Shown here piece by piece: positions 1 to 6,704 of a stretch of 18,628 nucleotides of DNA. The stretch is from the NCBI GenBank assembly GCA_038226305.1, contig JBBRQN010000028.1, positions 1-18,628 of the forward strand, given 5' to 3'. Under the pieces are notes generated by a model. The model saw only the letters and a list, made by a program, of their open reading frames with translations. It was not told the DNA's origin and searched no databases. Position numbers and translations under genes: made by a program. How positions within the stretch are numbered: position 1 is the first letter of the stretch; each line of letters begins with the position of its first letter. Source of the DNA: JASLDZ01 sp038226305. GTDB lineage: Bacteria; Pseudomonadota; Alphaproteobacteria; Caulobacterales; Caulobacteraceae.

Positions 1-30
1 CACAAAAAAATGCGACGGAGTCTCTCACCC

Positions 31-273
31 ATGCCGATGCCGGCCCACGAACTCGAGCTCGCCCTGCGCACGGCCTTCCCCGATGCGGAGATCGAGATCA
101 CCGACCTGAAGGGCGACGGCGACCATTATCGCGCCCGCGTGGTCAGCCCGGCGTTTACGGGCCTCGGCCGGGTGAAGCAGCATCAGATGGTCTACGCGGC
201 GCTGAAGGGCCGCATGGGCGGCGAGCTCCATGCCCTGGCGCTGGAGACCTCTGCCCCCGTGGCCGCGGCCTGA
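31..273 (+). CDS. bolA: BolA/IbaG-family protein
   Basis: Small BolA-fold protein of 80 residues, a normal family length. BolA proteins pair with monothiol CGFS glutaredoxins through a shared [2Fe-2S] cluster and act in iron-sulfur trafficking or iron sensing in the cytoplasm; that role is family knowledge. Visible hallmarks are an N-terminal amphipathic stretch (HELELALRTAFPDAEIEI), the DHYRARVVSPAF strand region and the conserved helix with HQMVYAALKGRM. The conserved histidine of that helix is the usual cluster ligand. An ATG at 10 would add seven residues, but GGAG at 17-20 lies 10 bases before the ATG at 31, so 31 is preferred. The CGFS glutaredoxin encoded 1 kb downstream on the same strand is the expected partner. 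Confidence 0.9.
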   Translation: MPMPAHELELALRTAFPDAEIEITDLKGDGDHYRARVVSPAFTGLGRVKQHQMVYAALKGRMGGELHALALETSAPVAAA

Positions 274-283
274 GGGCACAGGC

Positions 284-1180
284 GTGCGCTATCGCCCCCT
301 CGGCCGCGACGGACGCTCGATCTCGGCCCTGATGCTGGCCGTGGGCGAGGAGCCCAAGCGCGAATCCGAGCGCACGCGGATGGTCTACGCGGCGCTGGAG
401 TCCGGCGTGAACGCCTTCGAACTGCGCGGCGAAGTCATCGTGGAGACGGCCGCCTCCCTCACCCGAGCCCTCTCGGCCGTGCCGAGGGAGGCCCTGTTCA
501 TCGCCCTGCGCCTGGCGCCCGATCCCCGCCATCAGGCCAAGGCGTTCTCGCGCGAGTGGGTGATCCACGCGGTGGAGCGCACCCTTCAGGCCGGCGGCCT
601 GGACCGGCTGGACCTTCTGACGCTGCAACTGCCCGGCCCGGGCGCCTTCGACGACGAGGCGCGCGCCGCCGCCGCCGGAGCGCGCGAGGCCGACCGCATC
701 GGCCTGATCGGCGTGGCCGGAGACGGCCAGGCGCTGGACGAGGCGATCACCACGCCGGAACTCGACGTGCTGGTCACCGGCCACAACCTCCGGTCGGGCT
801 GGCCGGAGCGCAATCGCCTTAAGGCGGCAGGGGCCCGCAACCTCGTGGTGATCGGCGAGGATTCCTATCCCGCCGCCACCCACACGCGCCGCCACGACGA
901 CGGCGGCGGCGAGCGACGCCAGGGCGGCGGCCTGTTCGGCCTGGGCCGACGCAGCACGGCACTGGAGCAGACCGGCTCCTACGGCTTCCTCGGGCGCGTG
1001 CCGGGGTGGGCCCCTGCCGAGCTGTGTCTGAGCTACGCCCTGACCGAGCCCGCGCTATCCAGCGTGATCGTGGAACCCGCCGATCCCAAGGCGATGGAAG
1101 GCCTGGCGCAGGCCGCCGAGCGCGACCTGCCCGCAGGCGTGCCCGCCCAGATCGAGATGGCGCGCTTCTCGGCGGTGTGA
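284..1180 (+). CDS. aldo/keto reductase-fold protein, catalytic residues apparently lost
   Basis: A 298-residue protein that follows the aldo/keto reductase (AKR) barrel pattern: an N-terminal RPLGRDG strand, ALESGVNAFE where AKRs have the GxNxFDTA motif, PREALFIALR where they have the strand ending in TK, and LDRLDLLTLQLPG where they have DYIDLYxxHxP. At the four catalytic positions I read E46 for Asp, no tyrosine near 50, R76 for Lys and Q115 for His. An active NADPH-dependent reductase therefore looks unlikely. A Gly/Arg-rich, probably disordered insert lies near residues 200-222. The start is GTG at 284, with GAGG at 272-275 overlapping the bolA stop region. The gene begins 10 bases after bolA and precedes the glutaredoxin gene, so co-transcription is likely. 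Its function is unknown; a scaffold or ligand-binding role is possible. Confidence 0.75.
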   Translation: MRYRPLGRDGRSISALMLAVGEEPKRESERTRMVYAALESGVNAFELRGEVIVETAASLTRALSAVPREALFIALRLAPDPRHQAKAFSREWVIHAVERTLQAGGLDRLDLLTLQLPGPGAFDDEARAAAAGAREADRIGLIGVAGDGQALDEAITTPELDVLVTGHNLRSGWPERNRLKAAGARNLVVIGEDSYPAATHTRRHDDGGGERRQGGGLFGLGRRSTALEQTGSYGFLGRVPGWAPAELCLSYALTEPALSSVIVEPADPKAMEGLAQAAERDLPAGVPAQIEMARFSAV

Positions 1181-1285
1181 CCGCTCACGCGCCTGTGCGA
1201 GCAGGCCACGCTTGATCCGCCAGCACGCAGGACATAGCTCTTGGCCAGTTGGGGTCTCAAGCGCCCCGGGAGCTTTGCGATCCTC

Positions 1286-1681
1286 ATGACCGACCTTTCC
1301 AACCCCGCCGCCGTCACCGCCGTTTCCGATGGCGCCCCCGTCGCTGCCGAGGCGGCCTCGCCCGTGCAGGCCTTCATCGCCAAGACGGTGGCCGATCACG
1401 GCGTGGTGCTGTTCATGAAGGGCGTGCCGGATGCGCCGCGCTGCGGCTTCTCCTCGGTGGTGGTGCAGATCCTGGATCACGTGGGCGTGGAGTTCGTGGG
1501 TGTCGACGTTCTGCAGGACCAGGACTTGCGCGAAGGCGTGAAGGCCTATTCCGACTGGCCGACCATCCCCCAGCTCTACGTGAAGGGCGAGTTCGTCGGC
1601 GGCTCGGACATCGTGCGCGAGATGTTCCAGTCGGGCGAGCTGAAGCCCTTCCTGGCCGAGAAGGGCCTGATCGCCGCCTGA
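1286..1681 (+). CDS. grxD: monothiol CGFS glutaredoxin, Grx4/GrxD type
   Basis: A 131-residue monothiol glutaredoxin of the Grx4 class, which binds a glutathione-ligated [2Fe-2S] cluster and passes it to apoproteins or to BolA. The core reads VVLFMKGVPDAPRCGFSS with the diagnostic CGFS site, then the conserved WPTIPQLYVKGEFVGG glutathione-binding strand and a GSDIV turn, ending with a helix that includes a terminal LIAA. About 25 residues precede the usual GrxD start (Ser/Ala-rich, MTDLSNPAAV). Translation from upstream at 1241 is possible, but the ATG at 1286 after GGGAG at 1268-1272 is the better start, with a somewhat long 13-base spacer. The gene follows the AKR-like gene by 105 bases and is followed by an oxidoreductase gene after 10 bases. 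Presence in the same cluster as bolA supports a functional BolA-Grx pair. Confidence 0.93.
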   Translation: MTDLSNPAAVTAVSDGAPVAAEAASPVQAFIAKTVADHGVVLFMKGVPDAPRCGFSSVVVQILDHVGVEFVGVDVLQDQDLREGVKAYSDWPTIPQLYVKGEFVGGSDIVREMFQSGELKPFLAEKGLIAA

Positions 1682-1691
1682 TCGGCTGATC

Positions 1692-2840
1692 GTGGAAACG
1701 TCTGAAGCGGCGGCCGTCACTGGCGGGCCGCGCCTGTTCCAGCCCATCCGGCTGGGCGGCATCGAGATCGCCAACCGGATCGTGGTGGCGCCCATGTGCC
1801 AGTACAGCGCCGTGGAGGGCGTGCCCCAGCCCTGGCACGCCCAGCATCTCGGCGCGCTCGCGCTTTCCGGCGCCGGCCTGGTGATCGTCGAGGCGAGCGG
1901 TGTCGAGGCTGCGGGCCGCATTTCGGCGCGCGACACGGGCCTGTGGAACGACGCGCAGGAGGTGGTGTTCGCCGGCCTCCTGAAGGACATCCGCACCTAT
2001 GCCCCCGCCCGCTTCGGCATCCAGCTGGCGCATGCGGGGCGCAAGGCCTCCACCAACCCGCCGTGGATCGACAAAGGCCGCAGCCTGACCCAGGCCGAGG
2101 GTGCCTGGACCACCTTCGCCCCCTCCGCCGTGGCGCAGGCGGAAGGCTGGCCGACCCCGCAGGCGCTGGACGAAGCCGGGATGGCGCGCATCGTCGCCGC
2201 CTTCGCCGACTCGGCCCGCCGGGCGGACCGGGCAGGCTTCGACCTCGTGGAACTGCACGGCGCCCACGGCTACCTCCTGGCCGAGTTCCTCTCCCCCCTC
2301 GCCAACCAGCGGAGCGATGCCTACGGCGGCTCGCTGGAAAACCGGATGCGCTTCCCGCTGGAGGTGGCCGCGGCCGTGCGCGCCGTGTGGCCGCGGCACA
2401 AGGCGCTGGGTGCGCGCCTCAACGGCAGCGACTGGACCGAGGGCGGGGTGACGCCGCAGGAAACCGCCGAAGTTTCCGCCCGCCTGCAGGCGATGGGCTT
2501 CGACTACGTGCACATCTCTTCGGGGGGCACGAGCGCCACGGCGAGGATCCCCGGTCGCGAGCCCGGCTATCAGCTCCCCCTCGCGGAGGTGGTGAAGCAC
2601 GCCAACCCGACGCTGACCGTGATGGCCGTGGGCATGATCGCCGACCCGGCGCAGGCCGAGGCGGTGCTGGCCGCAGGCCAGGCCGACATGGTGGCCCTGG
2701 CGCGGGCCTTCCTGGACGATCCGCGCTGGGGATGGCGGGCCGCGTCGGCCCTGGGCGCCCCCTCTCCCGCCCCGCCGCAGTACGAGCGCGCCGCCAAGGA
2801 CGCCTGGCCGGGCTACGCCCTGTCTCACCCCGGGGGCTGA
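1692..2840 (+). CDS. old yellow enzyme-family NADH:flavin oxidoreductase (YqjM class)
   Basis: A 382-residue FMN-dependent ene-reductase of the YqjM/OYE class, which uses NAD(P)H to reduce activated C=C bonds. Seen in the sequence: an LFQPIRLGG start; APMCQYSA with C36 and Y38, the pair that tunes FMN in YqjM-type enzymes; QLAHAGRKAS; the substrate-binding HGAHGYLL with both histidines; FLSPLANQRSDAYGG; SLENRMRFPLEV; and the C-terminal FMN phosphate region (MAVGMI, ADMVALARAFLDDPRW). The length is typical. The start is GTG at 1692, 10 bases after the glutaredoxin stop, with no clear ribosome binding site, which suggests coupled translation. The natural substrate cannot be told. Its place behind bolA and grxD suggests a redox-stress role, but that is inference. 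Confidence 0.92.
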   Translation: METSEAAAVTGGPRLFQPIRLGGIEIANRIVVAPMCQYSAVEGVPQPWHAQHLGALALSGAGLVIVEASGVEAAGRISARDTGLWNDAQEVVFAGLLKDIRTYAPARFGIQLAHAGRKASTNPPWIDKGRSLTQAEGAWTTFAPSAVAQAEGWPTPQALDEAGMARIVAAFADSARRADRAGFDLVELHGAHGYLLAEFLSPLANQRSDAYGGSLENRMRFPLEVAAAVRAVWPRHKALGARLNGSDWTEGGVTPQETAEVSARLQAMGFDYVHISSGGTSATARIPGREPGYQLPLAEVVKHANPTLTVMAVGMIADPAQAEAVLAAGQADMVALARAFLDDPRWGWRAASALGAPSPAPPQYERAAKDAWPGYALSHPGG

Positions 2841-2872
2841 CGCTCAGGGGAACGACGGGCTAGCCTTGGGGC

Positions 2873-3988
2873 ATGCTCGCCCTCCTCGCCGCCACAGCCC
2901 TTGCCGCGACCCCGCCCACCGGCTCCCCCGCCGCCTGGGACAGGATCACGGAGGCCGCGCGGGTGGAGAGCCACACGCCGGGCGTGGCGGTGGCGCTGAT
3001 CGAGAACGGCACGGTGGTCTACACCCACGCCTTCGGACAGGCCGCGGCCGACCGGCCGCTGCACCGCGACACGGTCATGTACGGTGCCTCGATCACCAAG
3101 GCGGTGTTCTCGAGCTACGTGATGATGCTGGTGGACGAGGGGAAGCTGACTCTCGACGCGCCCATCGCCTCCCTCATGCCCAAGCCCCTGCCGGAGTACG
3201 ACAAGTACAAGGATCTGGCCGACGACCCCCGCTGGGCGAAGATCACGCCCCGGATGCTGCTGACCCACTCCAGCGGCTTTGCGAACTTCCGCTTTCTGGA
3301 GCCTGACGGGAAGCTGCACATCCATTTCGAGCCTGGGGCCCGCTACGCGTACTCCGGCGAGGGGATCAATCTCCTGCAGTTCGCCATCGAAACAGGCCTG
3401 GGCGTGAGCGTCGGGGCGGAGCTGAAACGGCGAATCTTCGACCGCCTCGGCATGGCGCGCACCAGCCTGACCTGGCGCCCGGAGTTCGCACCAGACTTCG
3501 CCGACGGGATGAACGCCGAGGGCCGGTGGCTGGTCCACGACCAGCGGGGATCGGTGCGGGCGGCTGGCTCGATGGACACCACGGTGGACGACCTGGCCAG
3601 GTGGGTGGCCGCGATCGTGGGCGGGGGGGTGCTGTCTCCGAAGGCGCGGGCCGAGATGCTGCGCGGCCAGCTTGCGCTGGCAGGCGCGCACCAGTTCCCG
3701 ACCTTCCCCGAAGGCCCCAACGCCGACCGCGACCGTTTCCATGCGATGGCGGCCCTGGGCTGGATCGCCTTCGAGGGGCCGCAGGGTAAGGGCTTCTACA
3801 AGGGCGGGCACGACGACCAGACCGACAACTCGCTCGTGTGCCTGGAGGCCGGGCGGCGGTGCCTCCTGATCCTCACGAACTCAGGCGTGGGGGCGCGGAT
3901 GTTCCCCACCCTGACGGCGAGCTTCCTCGGCGACGCGGGCGTGCCGTGGGGCTGGGAGTACAACCCCGTGCTGGCCCTGAAGCCCTAG
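2873..3988 (+). CDS. exported serine hydrolase, class C beta-lactamase family
   Basis: A 371-residue protein of the beta-lactamase/penicillin-binding-like serine hydrolase family (Pfam Beta-lactamase). A short hydrophobic N-terminus (LALLAATALAA) fits a signal peptide cleaved near residue 12. The SxxK nucleophile motif is S73-I-T-K76, and the second motif appears as YAYSGEG, where class C enzymes carry YxN. KGGHDD near residue 310 sits where the third KTG/HxG motif belongs. The family covers esterases, D-amino peptidases and beta-lactamases, so the substrate is not predictable and antibiotic resistance should not be assumed. The ATG at 2873 has only TTGGGG immediately upstream, a poor ribosome binding site. 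The gene starts 32 bases after the old-yellow-enzyme gene and may be read from it. Confidence 0.88.
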   Translation: MLALLAATALAATPPTGSPAAWDRITEAARVESHTPGVAVALIENGTVVYTHAFGQAAADRPLHRDTVMYGASITKAVFSSYVMMLVDEGKLTLDAPIASLMPKPLPEYDKYKDLADDPRWAKITPRMLLTHSSGFANFRFLEPDGKLHIHFEPGARYAYSGEGINLLQFAIETGLGVSVGAELKRRIFDRLGMARTSLTWRPEFAPDFADGMNAEGRWLVHDQRGSVRAAGSMDTTVDDLARWVAAIVGGGVLSPKARAEMLRGQLALAGAHQFPTFPEGPNADRDRFHAMAALGWIAFEGPQGKGFYKGGHDDQTDNSLVCLEAGRRCLLILTNSGVGARMFPTLTASFLGDAGVPWGWEYNPVLALKP

Positions 3989-3990
3989 GC

Positions 3991-4017
3991 GGCCTCCCCC
4001 GACGGGCGGAGGAGGCC
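3991..4017. terminator. hairpin between convergent genes, likely bidirectional terminator
   Basis: GGCCTCC (3991-3997) pairs perfectly with GGAGGCC (4011-4017). It fills the 35 bases between the stop of the serine hydrolase gene and the stop of the facing DUF3089 gene. There is no T-run on either side, so intrinsic termination is only suggested by position. Confidence 0.4.
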
Positions 4018-4023
4018 CGAGCC

Positions 4024-5160
4024 CTAGCGCCGGGCCAGGTAGGCGGCGATCTGGCTGTCGGAGAGCTTGAGGAGGTCGCCCTCGGCCAGCCCCACGTCCA
4101 GCCCGTGCAGGCCCCAGGTGGGGCTGCGGGTGGTGACGGCGGTGAGCAGGGCCTGGCGGAGCTCGGCATAGGCGCCGGGCTGCATGGTGACCTGCAGAAC
4201 CGAACCCCGGTCATCGGTCACGCACTCGCCCGCATAGCCGCCGGGGGTCTCCACGTAAGGCGGGTCGGAAGCGGGGGCGGCCTGCGGGCGGGGCAGGTAG
4301 CTGTCGAGCGGGGCCTTGCCGCCGCCCAGCGCCGCCGGGTTCACGCAGGCCGCGACCCAGCCGCGCGAGGGGGTGCTGTTGGCGAAGATGCGCGTCGGCG
4401 GCAGGTTCGATCCGTCGTAGCTCGACCACACGACCACGCAGCCCGTCTGGCTGGCGGCCCGGCACAGGGGGGTGGACTTGAAGGTCACGCCCACGTCGGC
4501 ACCCTTGGGCACCAGCACGCCGGGCGAACCCACGAGGTAGGCCGCGATCAGCTTGTTCGCGACGGGCTTGCCCTCGATCTCCTCCTGCAGGAGCCGGGTG
4601 AGGAGGATGGTGCCCTGGCTGTGGCCGATCAGGATCACGCCCCGGCCGTGGTTGTCGTGCGCGAGGTACGACTTCCACGCGGCGAGGACGTCGACATACG
4701 GCGACGACCAGTCGATGGCCCCGCCCGAGCGCATGGCGATGCCGAGGCCGTAGCCGGTGAGCTGGCGATAGACCGGGGCGAACACCCGGCAGCGGGCGGA
4801 GAAGCGGGCGGCCTGGCCGCGCACGGTGGCGGTCTCCTCCGGCCCGGCGTTCATGTCGCTGAACATGGACTGGTCGCGCGAGACGGTGGGGTAGACGTAG
4901 AAGCAGTCGACCTTCGGGTCGGCGGCGGCCTTGAACGGCTCCGGCGTGCGGGCCCCGCTCAGGTCGACCTTCACGGCGTCGAGCCCGCTCGAGCAGGCGT
5001 CGGCACGGCCCGGGCGGCACAGCCAGTTGGCGGCATCCGAATAGTCGATGGCGGGCATGGGGGCCGCTGCCGGGGCGGGCGTCTGCGCCGCCGCCGATCC
5101 CGCCAGAGCCATCGCCACTGCGAGGGAGGCCCAGAGCCCCCGTCCGATCGCCGTCACCAT
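4024..5160 (-). CDS. secreted DUF3089-family alpha/beta hydrolase
   Basis: A 378-residue protein of the DUF3089 (lipase-like alpha/beta hydrolase) family. The N-terminus is a clear Sec signal peptide: hydrophobic residues 9-20, then GSAAAQ with probable cleavage after A25. The mature protein starts with a Pro/Ala linker, then IDYSDAANWLC, the family-typical CFYVYPTVS near residue 86, and the nucleophile elbow IGHSQG with the likely catalytic S181. LVGSPGVLVP lies downstream. Six or more cysteines suggest disulfides in the periplasm. The frame stays open to 5301, but the ATG at 5160 has GGGGAG nine bases upstream (5170-5175 on the plus strand) and directly precedes the signal peptide. The substrate is unknown; family members are assumed to be lipases or esterases. 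Confidence 0.9.
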   Translation of the reverse strand: MVTAIGRGLWASLAVAMALAGSAAAQTPAPAAAPMPAIDYSDAANWLCRPGRADACSSGLDAVKVDLSGARTPEPFKAAADPKVDCFYVYPTVSRDQSMFSDMNAGPEETATVRGQAARFSARCRVFAPVYRQLTGYGLGIAMRSGGAIDWSSPYVDVLAAWKSYLAHDNHGRGVILIGHSQGTILLTRLLQEEIEGKPVANKLIAAYLVGSPGVLVPKGADVGVTFKSTPLCRAASQTGCVVVWSSYDGSNLPPTRIFANSTPSRGWVAACVNPAALGGGKAPLDSYLPRPQAAPASDPPYVETPGGYAGECVTDDRGSVLQVTMQPGAYAELRQALLTAVTTRSPTWGLHGLDVGLAEGDLLKLSDSQIAAYLARR

Positions 5161-5253
5161 GCCGCGTCGCTCCCCTTGATCTTGTTGCAGCGACTTTCGC
5201 CCAGTGGCGCGGCGAACGCCATATCCGCGGTGCAATGTGAGCCGCGGCGCCTG

Positions 5254-5287
5254 AACGAAAGAAGGCCCCGCGGTCGCCCGCGAGGCC
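5254..5287 (-). terminator. rho-independent terminator of rpsD
   Basis: Read on the minus strand, GGCCTCGCGG, a 4-base loop GCGA, then CCGCGGGGCC form a 10-bp stem with one G-U pair. TTCTTTCGTT follows. It starts 45 bases after the rpsD stop and separates rpsD from the DUF3089 gene. Confidence 0.8.
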
Positions 5288-5331
5288 CTCTTCACATCCA
5301 TCCAGGCCGTGGCCCGGTCAGGAGGCCCCGT

Positions 5332-5949
5332 TTACGAGGCGTAGTATTCCACGACCAGGTTCGGCTCCATGCGCACGGCATAGGGCACTTCGGCCAGATC
5401 GGGGGCGCGGATGAAGCGGCAGGAAAGGCCGCGGGCATCCACTTCGATGTAGTCGGGCGTGTCGCGTTCGGCGGAGACCACCGCCTCGAGGATCAGCGCC
5501 ATGTTGCGCGACTTCTCGCGGATCGACACCACGTCGCCCGGCTTCACCCGGTAGCTGGCGATGTTCACCCGCTTGCCGTTCACCTGCACGTGGCCGTGGT
5601 TCACCACCTGACGGGCGGCGAAGGGGGTCGGCACGAACTTGGCGCGATAGACCACCGCGTCCAGCCGGCTCTCGAGGAGGCCGATCAGGAGCTCGGCGGT
5701 GTTGCCGCGGCTGCGGGCCGCGTCGTCGTAGGTCTTGCGGAACTGCTTCTCGGTCAGGTTGCCGTAGTAGCCCTTGAGCTTCTGCTTGGCCTTCAGCTGC
5801 AGGCCGAAGTCGGAGACCTTGCTCTTGCGGCGCTGGCCGTGCTGGCCGGGGCCGTACTGGCGGGTGTTGACCGGGCTCTTCGGCCGGCCCCACAGGTTTT
5901 CACCCATGCGGCGGTCGATCTTGTATTTCGCGCTGTGGCGCTTCGACAT
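5332..5949 (-). CDS. rpsD: 30S ribosomal protein S4
   Basis: Primary 16S rRNA-binding protein that nucleates assembly of the small subunit body, 205 residues as expected. The sequence begins MSKRHSAKYKIDRRMGENLWG and contains RQYGPGQHGQRR and YGNLTEKQFRK. The S4 RNA-binding domain follows (ESRLDAVVYRAKF, then VNHGHVQVNGKRVNIASY). The protein ends with the conserved NLVVEYYAS tail. It is the zinc-free form: the N-terminal domain has no cysteine cluster. The open frame runs to 6030, but the ATG at 5949 gives the family N-terminus, preceded by a purine-rich GATGAGAG. It is a single-gene unit here, outside the alpha operon, with its own promoter, long leader and terminator. Confidence 0.98.
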   Translation of the reverse strand: MSKRHSAKYKIDRRMGENLWGRPKSPVNTRQYGPGQHGQRRKSKVSDFGLQLKAKQKLKGYYGNLTEKQFRKTYDDAARSRGNTAELLIGLLESRLDAVVYRAKFVPTPFAARQVVNHGHVQVNGKRVNIASYRVKPGDVVSIREKSRNMALILEAVVSAERDTPDYIEVDARGLSCRFIRAPDLAEVPYAVRMEPNLVVEYYAS

Positions 5950-6015
5950 TCTCTCATCCGTTTCAAATCGACCTGGGCCGGCCTCCTCGCAGAGCGGAGA
6001 AGGCGATCGCAACGG

Positions 6016-6066
6016 CGGCGTCCGGGTCACCCGTCATGGGTTCTCACGCCGTCGGGGAAGACCCCG
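6016..6066 (-). promoter_or_regulatory. structured 5' leader of rpsD
   Basis: Within the predicted rpsD leader the minus strand can form CGGGG-TCTT-CCCCG (6053-6066). Next to it is a nested structure: outer stem CGGCGT/ACGCCG (6046-6051 with 6016-6021) enclosing ACCC-ATGAC-GGGT (6029-6041). S4 is an autogenous translational repressor in several bacteria, so a leader that binds S4 is plausible. No similarity to a described S4 leader was established. Confidence 0.35.
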
Positions 6067-6083
6067 GCTGCGGAAGGGGCGGA

Positions 6084-6112
6084 CCTATGCAGGCGGGGGG
6101 CGGCCGAGTCAA
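6084..6112 (-). promoter_or_regulatory. probable sigma-70 promoter of rpsD
   Basis: On the minus strand a -35 box TTGACT (6107-6112) and a -10-like CATAGG (6084-6089) are separated by exactly 17 bases. The -35 matches consensus at five of six positions and the -10 at three. It would start the transcript near 6077 and leave a leader of about 128 bases before the rpsD ATG. Confidence 0.5.
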
Positions 6113-6158
6113 TCTTTGGCAGGGGCTTTGGCAGGGCCCATGAGGCGGGCCGCCGGCT

Positions 6159-6704
6159 TCAGTAGATGCCCTCTCGGATCGCCGCCTGCATCTCGCGGTC
6201 GGAGAGTTTCTTCTCCACGGCATAGGTCACCGAGCGCACTTCCACCGACCCGGCCTTGCCCTCGCCGCCGTAGTTGCGAACGAGGATGGTGATCGGCCCC
6301 TGGGCGGCGGTGATGCGGAAATACAGAAAGCGCGGGGCCTCTCCCGGCATCACCAGTCGCTCCCGAGAGACGAGCGGCCCGCCCGCGGGCTTGGCGAGGG
6401 AGAGGCCGACGGGACCGGAGACCCTGGCCACCTCGATCCGCAGGAGGCTGGGGCGCGCCTGGGTGGAACCGGCGAGGGGCTCGGTGGTCGCCCCATAGTC
6501 CCACGCCTTGGCAGGGGTGGTGAAGGTCTGCGGCAGGGGGGCGGCGACGGCCTGGCTCGGCAGCCTGATCCAGGCGCTGCCCGCGTCGATCCACAGGAGG
6601 CGGCCGAGCGTGCCCTGCACGACGAGGGTGGCTGCCACCCCGATCACGAGGCCGACGAGTCCGGCCAGCAGCCATCCGCCGATGCGGTCTTTCACGGTGG
6701 TCAC
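6159..6704 (-). CDS. membrane-anchored protein of unknown function
   Basis: A 181-residue protein I do not recognise. It has one clear transmembrane helix near residues 10-32 (WLLAGLVGLVIGVAATLVV) after a short N-terminus with two positive charges. An apparently beta-rich periplasmic part follows, with no cysteines and no recognisable catalytic motif. The C-terminus (residues 150-180) is more polar and contains KLSDREMQAAIREG. The start is GTG at 6704, which overlaps the TGA of the upstream methyltransferase gene (GTGA), so the two are almost certainly translated together. The strand-rich pattern and single anchor fit a structural or binding role, but this is only a guess. Confidence 0.7.
   Translation of the reverse strand: MTTVKDRIGGWLLAGLVGLVIGVAATLVVQGTLGRLLWIDAGSAWIRLPSQAVAAPLPQTFTTPAKAWDYGATTEPLAGSTQARPSLLRIEVARVSGPVGLSLAKPAGGPLVSRERLVMPGEAPRFLYFRITAAQGPITILVRNYGGEGKAGSVEVRSVTYAVEKKLSDREMQAAIREGIY

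Noticed and set aside
10..30. Upstream ATG at 10 as the start of bolA
   Set aside because: It has no ribosome binding site in view, whereas GGAG at 17-20 is correctly placed for the ATG at 31.
1413..2828. A 471-codon minus-strand open frame over the glutaredoxin and old-yellow-enzyme genes
   Set aside because: Antisense shadow of two genes with clear family motifs; the translation is low-complexity Arg/Gly/His.
2873..3988. A beta-lactamase resistance gene
   Set aside because: Only the broad serine hydrolase motifs are present (SxxK, a tyrosine motif, GGHD). These also occur in esterases and peptidases, so resistance cannot be claimed.
5225..5247. Two CCGCGG sites 17 bases apart upstream of the DUF3089 gene as a regulatory element
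   Set aside because: Self-complementary GC hexamers are frequent in this genome, and no further symmetry supports an operator.
3838..6165. A 775-codon plus-strand open frame antisense to the DUF3089 and rpsD genes
   Set aside because: It crosses two well-identified minus-strand genes and their intergenic signals. Its His/Arg/Gly-rich translation is typical of antisense frames in GC-rich DNA.
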